Positions 45,701 to 57,700 of a DNA stretch of 64,000 nt are shown piece by piece. This stretch comes from Agapanthus africanus (taxonomy: Eukaryota; Streptophyta; Magnoliopsida; Asparagales; Amaryllidaceae). The notes beneath the pieces are model-generated. The model saw only the letters and a program-made list of their open reading frames with translations. It was not told the DNA's origin and searched no databases. A program made the translations under genes and the position numbers. Position 1 is the first letter of the stretch, and every line of letters starts with the position of its first letter. The stretch spans positions 382,313,998 to 382,377,997 of the forward strand of contig JASDDO010000018.1 of assembly GCA_030015575.1 (NCBI GenBank), written 5' to 3'.

Positions 45701-48700
45701 TGCGGCTTAGAAAATACATTATAAACAATGCTCACAAAAGCAGCAAGTAACTAAGCAACATTCAAAGAGTATAACACATGCTCGATCATGTACATATCTA
45801 CTTGAAGATAGAGCAGATCTTTTATTCTTGTGCAATTTTTATATGCTTTAGGGGTTTGCAAACTAATATGAAAACAAGCAGGAAACTAGATTCAATCGAC
45901 ATGCAACATGAAAGGAATATCAATTCAAAGACTCCTCAAGTTGTGTGCCATGTGCAAAACAAAAAGAGCAAAAATGGTCGCTTTAATGGCATTCCTAGTT
46001 AGACCATGGTTCAGAAATACGTACAACGCTCAACTTCAATGAAAGAAAAACCAAAAACATATAGTTAAAAATCGGTTTTGAACTATAAATCTCTTACTCA
46101 CAGGATGTACCTCCCAACTTGAGGGGGAAGGGTAAGTGGTTGCTTTTTCTATTAAAAATCTTACTCAAAAATTCTTCTCATAAATAGCATAGCAACATTA
46201 CTAGAGCATCATAATAATTTTAGTTTCCAGGAGAAAGATCATACTGCACCAAATGTATTTGATCGAGGACGAAGATGAGCAATGCTTCTCAAAAATTCTC
46301 TGCTTACTCTCTTCTTTTGGATGGGATATGCCGCCGGGTCACTTTTACCAATCTAAAAGCATATTTAAAATAATAAAAAAGGTGTGAGCAAATTTTATTA
46401 CACAAATCAGCAAGTTCAATCTATATATCTATCTTATACTATATACTAAAACTGGACAGAATGGGCAAAGAAGTAAGTTTTCACTTCTTTAGACATTTTC
46501 ACTCCTTTAGACATAATTCCAATGCTCTCTTTTCACATGAGAGCCTACATATGGCCTCGATGAATTGATCAATTCTCATCTGCGGGCCCTACATCTTAAT
46601 GAAGATTAAGTGTTTAACATGTACTTGGGCTCCACATCTAAAGTGTCCTTAACTAGCCATAAGTGGTTGATCGACACATTTATTGCACAATTTTTACTAG
46701 CTTTTCCCTATCTTTTGTTAATTAATAAATGCAATTAATTATAATTTAAGAACATTTAGAGATTTATCTGTCAAAAACACGTTTATATATATATTAAATA
46801 ATAAATGAAATATTTGTGAGTTAATTGGTCTAAATATTCTCCTAAATAAAATAGATGCTACTAAAGATTTGTTTTGAGATATTTTGCAGGTTTAAATTAA
46901 GTCAAATCAAATCAAGAGACCAAATCAAATCAAGATTAGCAAATAATATCAGCCTAATATGATAACTGATGGAGGATCAACGAAACTGCAGAGAGATGAC
47001 AAGATATTCAAGATATTATGCAAGTAAAACTATCCAAATTAAATCAGGAGATCTATTTCACAAAATTGGAGCGCAAAAGGATGAAATATCACCGCTAAAA
47101 CGCGGCCAATACAGTGGTCGAGACCGCTAAATCGCGGCCAAACTTCAAGATCCTCCATTGATTTTTCACGTGCGGTTTCGTTTTGATTTAGGATTAGGGT
47201 TTCTATTGTAGGTCTATAAATATTATTTTTACAGAGCGTAAGAAGGCTCTCGCCACTTTTATTCTCTATTTAAAATCCTAGTTTTTATTTTGGATGTTTA
47301 GTGGAGAGCAATGCAGATTTTCGATCTGTTTTAATAAGTTTTCTTTAGTTTAATAATTTTCTTTATTTCATTATTATGTTTTCTTTTATTTTATGCATAT
47401 TTTCTTTCATTATTATGAGTAGGTAAATTTTTAGGTTGTGTTTAGAATGATGAACTTAAATTTACCATGGCAATATGATTCTTAGGCTATTTCTTTATGT
47501 GCTTAATTAAATAGACATGTCCTCTGTTTTTCTTAAATTCTTGTACGAATTTGATAGGTTATTGAATTTTAGTTCATGATCTATACTTAGTTAATTATAA
47601 GATTAAGGTCAATAGTAGAATCAATATAAGTAGATTTCTATTGTGTTCTTCTTAAACTCTTGTAGGGCTTTTGATAGATTATAGAATATTATTTATAGTC
47701 TATGATTAGGTACCGTAAGACTAAGATCAATAAAACAGGATCTATAATATTAAAAATCACGACCTTTAGTAATTATGAAAGGAAAAAATTTGATAGGTTA
47801 ATATTGTTAGCAATTTAATCTATACTTATTAATATTCTTGTTATAATTATTTATTACTTAGATTTAAAAAAAGAAAAGAAATAGATCTATCGGTTTACTT
47901 GCACATGTTAGATCTAAGAGACTCAACCTAAACACAACACTTTCCTTATAAAAGTCTTTTCTTAAATTAAATTAAAATTTAGATTTTCAATTTTTTAGTC
48001 TTAAATAAAAAAAAACCCTCATAACTTGATTTAATAGTGAAGAAAATTATGGATTGCACGTTATTCCTGTAGATCACCCCGTAAACACATACTACAACAA
48101 ACCGTGCGTTTGCAGTAATTAAAATTTATATATATATCAAGTTTTTGGCGCCGTTACCGGGATAACAGTAGTTAATTTTTAGTTTTCATACCATTTTCGA
48201 CTTATTTGAAGAAAAAAACTCTCCTTGTTATTTTTTATATTTCTATTAAGTGAGTTGCAGGTGCGGAAAAATCCGTGAAGTAAAACATTTTTCAGGAGCA
48301 AGCAGAGGAGAGAACAAGTAAACAGGAGCGTTGCATACAAAATTAGGAAGTAAAAACCTCAAGACAACCGCGAAACGCGATCAGTGATGTAGTGTTGACC
48401 GCGAAAATGCGGCAGTTTTAAGGCTTCTCGTCTTCATTCTTCTAGATTGCACATTCTGCCTCTCTTCTCGAATCTCAAATTCGATTCCATTGTTTCTTCT
48501 GCAGTATTTTTTTGTGTTGCTGCCAAATATTTTTTTTTAAATTTTAATATTTATAGTTCTCACAATCGAAACCAACGGTGAATACGTTTGTTTATGATTA
48601 TTTGATTTTATCTGGTTGTGTGCGCTTAGTTAGGATTTATATTTTTGAAAATGGATTCTATTGTTTGTCCTCCGCATTTTGACAGGAATTATTTTTTGGG

Positions 48701-51700
48701 ATGGAAAATAAAAATAAAAGAATTTCTTGACTCACTTGATAAAGATTTTTAGGAAATCATTGAAAATGAAAATGCTTTTCTTTAATATTGGAGAAAAAGC
48801 AACATGAAATATGAGTGAACGAAGATTGATTTTCTTGAACGAAGAACTTGTAGATATTTTACAGAGTGCTTTAGATTGTGAAATTCATATGAATGTTTCG
48901 TATTACGAGTCAGGAGTCAACTCATGATATTTGGTGTGTATTGGAACAAAGTTATGGAAAACACATCATTGAAAAAAATCATGTAGAAACGATAGATGGA
49001 TTTCAACATTTTTCAAACAATGATATACCATCAAATTCTACAAAACCATGTGAGATTTCTCTTGATAATCATAATCTTACTCATGATCAACTTTCATATA
49101 ATGCCCTTGCATTTAGGAATAGCATTCTCGAACAAGAGAAAATGATTTGTTTTCAAAATGTAAGCTTTTAGTAGGTATAACGATCTGATTGAAAAACTCA
49201 ACGTGTCAGATTCTGTTACTGCTTTAAATGAAAAACTTGAAATTGAAAAAAGCGAATTGATTTCTAGAAATGAGTTTCTGGAAAAACAACTCGTCTTTAA
49301 AATTGGAAAACACATAATTGATTTCTAGAAATGAATCTTTGAAACTCACAAATGATGAATTGTTAGCCAAAATTAATGTACTTTCTTGCTCTCATGATAT
49401 CTCGATTGATAAACTGAAAAATGAAAAAAATGAGTTGCATTCAAAACTTGAGTTTTTCCAAAACTTTGGTTGCTTTAAAACAAGAAAGAGAACAAGAAAA
49501 TGAGTTTCTGTTGAAGTTTGAAAATCGGTCAACAAATTTTGAGACTTTGAAAATTGAAAACGAAAACTTGGTTTTGTCTTGTGCTTTTTGAGAAATGAAC
49601 ATAAAAACTTGAGATCAACTTTTAAGAGTGAGCTTGATTACTTGAAATGCTCTATTCAATCTCGAGAGATTTTGACAAATGAAAATATTTCGTTTAAAAA
49701 GAAAATCATGATTTGACGGTTTCTGTTAATAAATATTCAAAAGAAAAAGTAAAGGTTATTCCTCCATCTAGTGAGGGAATGAAATTTTTAAATAGAAAAG
49801 ATGTCGTTATGAATTTTTCAAAATCTCAAAAATCTTTTTCTAAATTAGTCCAACTCTCTTCTAATAAAAAGAATGCCCATAAGTCTGTTCATGCAAAATC
49901 AAATGTTCATTCACATGCATTTCTCTATACAAAACAAACTCTTCAAAAGCATGCTCATCATACACGTCATATGCATATTGATAGTTCGAGTCCCATGCAT
50001 GCACCTAATCACTTGTCATTATTGTGGTACAAATGGTCATTTTGCATATGTTTGTGATTTGAAACGAAATTTATCTCTAATTACAAATTTGAAATGGTTC
50101 TCCAAGTCTAACCTCGATAAAACCATGAAGGTTTGGGTCCCAAAAACTCCTCATATACCTCCATAGATGCATGGAAAGCTAAAACTTGAGATTTGGAGCT
50201 TAATGAGCTAGAGCACTTCACATGTATATTTTCTTGGCTCGTCGCTTTTGGAAAATAAGGTTAACAGACTAGAGCTAGATGGACAATATCTAGCTTAGGT
50301 GTGTGGGGGTTAGGTTATTTTTAGGTTTTTTAATTTTATTTTAGGTTATTTTGCTTTTCTTTTATTAAATAAAATAATAATAAAAGAGAGAAAGAGATGA
50401 AGAGAAAAGATGAAGGAAGAATTTTCGTGAGAGTAAGTTTGTTTGTTTGGAAATAACTAATTTTGAGTCTAATTTTGAAGTGAAGTTAATATGAAGGGAA
50501 AGCATCGAAGTTTTTACCAGGTATGAAGTCTGAAAATTAACTCATCTTTAACTTGATCATAGTGAATTCACATCTTATTTATACATACACGTCTTTGGTT
50601 ATAGGATGAATAGGATGACCTGAATATCTCCATGAATTCTCTATCTAAAGATGATACATCTAATAATATATATATAATATAAATAAAAGTTTTTTCTTCA
50701 CAAATTATCTAGGAATTCATGCCTCAGGAAGCATTGGATGCTCACGCCGAAAGGTGGTTAAAAAGTATAAATATAAAAATTTCTACGAACTAGACAGGGG
50801 GTAAATGCGTGTGAATGTCTCTTTCTAACACCCCCGCCATACAAGTGTTCTTTCCGAGTTAAAAATACTTGCGGTTCTCCATGGGAGAATAATCTTGGCT
50901 TAGTGTACTATTAGTAGTTGATAAAGGACCAATTTTGAAATAAGTATGAATAAATAAATAAATAAATAAAAGTTATTAGCCGTAAAGTTTGAGCTAGGAG
51001 AGTAAACGAAGATATGATGGTTTGAATAGGAGTTTATAACTAAAATACTATTGCACGATCACAAGATGTGTAGGAACGAAAATCAATGAAAAGGTGGAGT
51101 GAAAAATAAGACTGAGTATTCAATTAAAGATGATAGAAATCCTAGATTAGAGACTAAACTTTAAAATGAAAACTCAATAAAGCTTACGGCTTTACAAACT
51201 TTCGAGACACTTTTGGAGTTTTCCCCTAATCTTCATTTTCTTGTGTTTTTTTCTTCTCTTTATAAATTTTGTGGGTGTAATTCGCTAAAAATCCTCAGGA
51301 GACAGCACTCCTAGTATGGACACCTATAGATTTAACAGCTTATTGCATGTGCTAAGTGCAATCGCGATGTCTGCGAAAATGGGCTGGGATTTATTTAGGT
51401 TTTCTTTTTCCTTTTAGGATTTTTTTCTTTTCTTAGTTTTGCTCGAGGACGAGCAAAACATAGGTTTGGGGTATTTGATCAACACATTTATTGCACAATT
51501 TTTACTAGCTTTTCACTATCTTTTGTTAATTAATAAATGCAATTAATTATAATTTAAGAACATTTAGATATTTATCTGTCAAAAACACATTTATATGTAT
51601 AATAATAAATGAAATATTTATGAGTTAATTGGTCTAAATATTCTCCTAAATAAAATAGATGCTACTAAATATTTATTTTGAGATATTTTGCAGGTTTAAA

Positions 51701-54700
51701 TTCAGCCAAATCAAATCAAGAAACCAAATCAAATCAAGATCAGCAAATAATATCAACCTAATATGGTAACTGATGGAGGCTCAACGCAACTGCAGAGAGA
51801 TGACAAGATATTCAAGATATTATGCAAGAGAAACTAACCAAATTAAATCAAAAGATCATAGACAAAATTGGAGCGCAAAAAGACGAAATATCACCGTTAA
51901 AACGCGGCCAATACAATGGTCGAGACCGCTAAATCGCGGCCAAACTTTAAGATCCTCTGTTGATTTTTCACGTGCGGTTTCGATTTGTTTTAGGGTTAGA
52001 GTTTCAATTGTAGGTCTATAAATATTATTTTTACAGAGCGTAAAAAGGCTCTCGCCACTTTTATTCTCTATTTAAAACCCTAGTTTTTATTTTGGATGAT
52101 TGGTGGAGAGCAATGCAGATCTGTTTTAGTAAGTTTTCTTTAGTTTAATAATTTTCTTTGTTTCATTATTATGTCTTCTTTTATTTTATGCATATTTTCT
52201 TTCATTATTATAAGTAGGTAAATTTCTAGGTTGTGTTTAGAATGATGAACCTAAATTTAGCATGGCAATATGATTTTTAGGCTATTTCTTTATGTGCTTA
52301 ATTATATAGACATGTACTCTGTTTTTCTTAAATTCTTGTACGACTTTGATAGGTTATTGAATTTTGGTTCATGATCTATGCTTAGTTAATTATAAGATTA
52401 AGATCAATAGAGTAGAATTTATAGAAGTAAATTTCTATTTTGTTCTTCTTAAACTCTTGTAGGGCTTTTGATAGATTATAGAATATTATTTATGGTTTAT
52501 GCTTAGGTACCGTAAGATTAAGATCAATAAAATAGGATCTGTAATATTAAAAATCATGAAAGGAAGAAATTTGATGGGTTAATATTGTTAACAATTTAAT
52601 ATATACTTATTAATATTCTTGTTATAATTATTTATTAGTTAGATTTAAAAAAAGAAAAGAAATAGATTTATGAGTTTACTTGCACATGTTAGATCTAGGG
52701 AATTTAACCTAAACATAACACTTTCCTCATAAAAATCTTTTCTTAAATAAAATTAAAAATTAGATTTTCAATTTTTTAGTCTTAAATAAAAAAAACCTCT
52801 CATAACTTGATTGAATAGTAAAGAAAATTATGAATTACACATTATCCATGTAGATCGACCCGTAAACGCATACTACAACAAACCGTGCGCTTGCGGTAAT
52901 TAAAATTTATATATCAGTGGTCGTGCCCAGCCTCGAGTTAGATGATACGGATCATGGGGTCCACCAAAGGAAGAAGAATTTGTCAAGAATTATAGGCATT
53001 TAATCTACAGGTATGTAGTTTAATTGAACCTTCGATTCTCCTGCACGTTGGTCTAATGGTAATTGTAATTTCTAGCATAGTTTTTATATTTAACATTTTA
53101 TTGTTAATAATTGGTATTTTTATTAGCAATTTTAAAATACAGAGCAATAGTAACAATCCATGAAAATAATATAATTGAATTTTCTTTTGATTAACTTTGC
53201 AGAATATCATAGAATTGATGGTAGCAATATTTCTCGGGTCTTAGATAGAAACTTGTGGTTATGGCCGCAGTCGTTATTAGATCAATTTCAAAATTTAAAT
53301 AATGGTTATAAGTTGAGATGTTTTAAAGAAATTGTTTCAATTATAACTGCTACCTTCCAGTATGTGATGTATACATATACGAGAAAATATAAAGTTATAG
53401 AAAAGCTTGATAATTTAATATTGGTGTCGTAGGAAGATCTTACATTCATACATTGATTGAGCAGTAAACTAATTTACTAACAAATGATTATATTGTTTGC
53501 ATTCAAATTCTACAATTTGAGTTGACCGATATACAATGGCTCAGATGTTGATTGGCGGGTGCATGTCAGGGTTATGGATGGGTGCGGGTGGATTGTGAAC
53601 AAGAATTACAAAACTGAACATCCACCCACAATTGTAGTATATTTCCCCAAACCCATTATACGCCAAACGAGATATATACGATACCAATTTTTTATCAGAC
53701 AGTTAGTGGATGAATGCAAATGGATGCAGGTTCAACCCAACCAAATTTGGATGTAATTATTTTTAACTCTTTACCAATTGATTCGGTATACTCAAAAAAT
53801 ATAGTATATGATAGTCAAATTTGAATTAAACAATGCAACTTACCCGTGCAGGCATGGGGCATAATGCTAGTGAGAAAACAATGATAAGACACCTTCTAAA
53901 AAGAGGGCTTGATAAGTTGTGAAGAATAAAGGTATATATAGACTTTAACTATCTGTCCAATCTCAAAGAAGGGTTGAGATGAAGTGTGATAGATATCAAT
54001 ACTGACATTATGGATTCAATAATAATAACTGACAGCCTAATTAGGTGGATGACTATTGTGGGAATTTAAATTTTTAAACAAGACTTTCAGGAAATATGTA
54101 TATTTTTAAAAACAAAATAACCATTTATTCAATTCCAATGCTAACTTTTCTTTATTTTCAAAATTGAAAATAAACACTCCATAATAGTGCGTAATAGGAT
54201 GATGGTTCTAAAATTGGTTAGTAGAAAACAATTTTACTAAAATAAAAGGTATATTTTACTTATATGAATCATATACGAAAGCATTTAAAAGAGCAAGGTT
54301 GGAAGAATACCAATCAAACACACTGGCACACAATCAATTCATCTTTTCATTTGAAGTGGGTCTTCCCAATCTTCTTGTCTTCTCATATATAACACCTAAC
54401 AAACCCTACGGTTATATTACAGCAAATGAAATTTTTTCAAATTTTTTTATGATGCCTAATTTTGCATGTTTCCCCTATAACATGTAGTTTTTAATATCAA
54501 TTTTTTTAGAAACGTTTAAATGCACGCTCATTCAAATTAAGAAACTGCATATGTGTACGTGTACATAGATAAATTGGGTCAGAATTTCATTAGCTCAAAC
54601 TCAAATTGTCAATTGTATCAGCTTTGTCAGAATTAAACGATGTTTCTTAGTTTTAGTAAAGTTTCCTTAATGGATATGAATATCAATTGTTTTAACATTT

Positions 54701-57700
54701 TATATTTTCATATCATATTCATCTTTTTCCAACCGCACCTTATAAATATTTTCAATACTTCTCTATTTTACTAGATCCAACTCACAACCATATAACCAAT
54801 GGACTGTAACAATTGGGGACTATAACAAAAAACTAACAACTGGATCTTATTTTCACTTTTACTAGTATTTTAGATTTCGATTATATAGATCATTTGCAGA
54901 AAAGCGGATGTCATATTTCTATATCTTCCTTCTGGTATTTCAGGTTTTGTTACTTATGCTGCTTCTTTAAACCTCTCCAATACCTTTGCGATCCTTTTAA
55001 TTTAGTGTTCTCTTGATTAAAAACTTAATAGAAATCTTTTTTAATCAAAGGAAGATCTATAAATTATGCAAAATCTATTAATGCACTCCAACATATACAT
55101 AATTTAGTATATTCTATTATACACATTACCCTTATAGTTGCTAAATAAATATTTTAGATTTGTAATACTTTAAGGTTTTTAAAGTATTTTTAAAAGACAT
55201 ATAAACATCCTTAAAGCACAAGTAATCATCTCTCTTCTATACTAGGATAACTAAAACTCTAGGGTTTCTAATGGCATCTCCATTTCTCAAGTAAAAAATT
55301 CTTTAATCAATGCTTAAACCCCAAGTAGTCCATCTAAGCACCATTTAGAAAATATAAAAAAAAAATGGAAGCTTCATGTGGAATCTCACACTTATTCTCT
55401 TTAAATATCTCAAGGGGCCCTTCTTTCTCTCCCCGTCTAGTTAGAACCATACTTTGGATGAATGGAAAATACCTTGTGTAGTTTATTATGCTTTAATATA
55501 CCCGTTATTTTTCTTGAAGAAAATATCCAAAAATTATTTACACCAATTTCTTCTTTTATTTTGTATATCATTTACTTTGTTCATTGATATAAATTTCATC
55601 CATATTTTCTTTATTAGAAGAAAGAATATTTTGCATTTATAAAAGCCTAAATTAAATAAACTCTTCCATTTTCATTCATTAGTTGAAAACCGTCTTCTCT
55701 TAAAAGGATTTGCAATGTGATTCTAACGCTAATTCATTTTCCGTCCCTTGCCGATTCATTTTCCGTCCCTTCAAAAAAAAAAAAATCCTCTAACCCTCGA
55801 AATAAATTGTTTATGAGTAGATATTGAAACAATGGTAGATAAAAACTAAATAATTCAAAGTTATTTTGATAATAGTAGTTTGGTTTTAATGGAAATATAA
55901 CTCCATATGAGCAAATGACCGAAGTATAAGTTTCTAAAAATAATCAAATGGCTTAATGAATATATTGATGTTGCAAAATTGACCTTACATATGCAGCATG
56001 TGTATATCAGAGAAAATGGGGTTGCGCTAGACTGTAGCGAATTCCCTACGGCCGACACACCCAAAAAAAGGTTGGTTTCCACCCTTATTTGAAAGACCAT
56101 AAGACCTTGCCTTTATGTTTACACGATTTAGGGTGGGCTGATCATAGCGAATCGCTGTATCACCATAAATCTTTCTTTTCTTTTAGCTGGCCTTGAATAT
56201 ATACATGAGCATGCCATGTGCAAAATACTAGTAAATACACAAACGTGTACATTAATGATAAGAGCCTGGTTAAGCTGGTTTTTCCTTACGACAGAAATCC
56301 ATAAGTACCAACCCTACAGAAGACTCGGCTTAACAAGAGTCAAACCTAACATTCCTTAACAATTATTTTCAACGGTAGTGTCAGACACTCCATATGGTAC
56401 ATAATTTCCTAGTAATTAGTAATATACAAGAAATAGGAGGTCCAAAGATTAAAATTAGCAAAAACGTCACACAAAAGTACAAAGTAGGACATCATAAACA
56501 CAAATACGGGAACATGACATTGATGCCAGATATGAATGAAAATGAGAATTCCAACATTCTCTACAGCTCAAGCAAACATTTCTAATGGCATGTGTTTCAC
56601 ATTAAGTGTAATTTATATCAAACGATTCAGATTGTATTTTCTTTAGAAATTCACATGTGACACCATCATTTAGTCATGCTAATTGAACTTATAGTACAGA
56701 GTTGTACTCATTTTGTATATGACCATACCAACTGAAACTGCTATTAAAGTTGCATATAGTTCACAAGGCTTTACAGCAACCCAACTCTTTCTACTTAAGT
56801 TCATGAACCTTTAACTCACACAATATTTCCTACTCTCTAAAGTTATTAATTTGATGTTAGCAATTGTGAAAAAAAACAAGCAAGGAATGGTTCATACCAT
56901 GACAAGTCTTTCCACCTTCAGCTCCACTTTCTGTTTAGTTCCCTGACTACTTACAATAATTCCATCCACTAGTATAGATGCCCCAGTTGCAACAATACCA
57001 GCTTCCACCTACAACAGATACACAATGTTAAATTGATAAGATATTGAAGTCGTAAACAAAGCTAATAAGCAGAACATTTCCAACTCAAACAAGGATAGTT
57101 CTTTAAAAATCATCTTGTGAAGCTTAAGCAATTCATAAACATTTACGCTTAGCCCTGTAATTTGTAGAGCCCTGTGAATCCTTTGTCAATCACGCATCGC
57201 AATGCATGAAGTTTATCAAAACAAAAAATGACTTGAAATGCAATTACATATGAATTCTTAATCAGCAATAAACTCTAAATAGACGCATGCATCCTGATAC
57301 AATAAAGTTCATTATGGAAAATGAAAAAAGAGAAAAAGAAAAAGATAGTGCACCCCTACTTATGTTCATACATAGTAATGGCATGCTACATTTGCATGAT
57401 TCATCCCAATACTTGTTTGAACGAACATGTTATTTTCTAAGAGCCACAATAATATATTACATTCCCTTAATCGGCTTCAAAGTGTATGTTCAAACTCATC
57501 ACATTTACACGACTGCTGCATAACAAAACATCTTATTCAAAAATATACCTGATCATACCCTTCAGCATCTGAGCCCATCACACATTGCATATTGGATAAG
57601 CATGAGCCATCATTTACCTGCACATTCAAACTTAATAACTTGATTGTAGTTAAAAAAAAAATCTCCCCCAAAGGATAACTGAAACAAGAATGCAGTGTCG

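Larger units (their letters stand above)
46428..53870 (+). mobile_element. Candidate non-autonomous Helitron split by an LTR element
   Basis: The 5' end TCTATCTTATACTATATACT follows an A and resembles the TC...TATACTATATTA start of plant Helitrons. The 3' end has a GC hairpin (CCCGTGC AG GCATGGG, 53843-53858) about 12 bases before a terminal CTAG (53867-53870) followed by T. That matches the Helitron rule: A|T target, no duplication, hairpin, then CTRR. Without the inserted LTR element (46668-52921) the Helitron is about 1.2 kb. No Rep/helicase is present. The 5' edge could be 8 bp further left at 46420. Confidence 0.55.
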
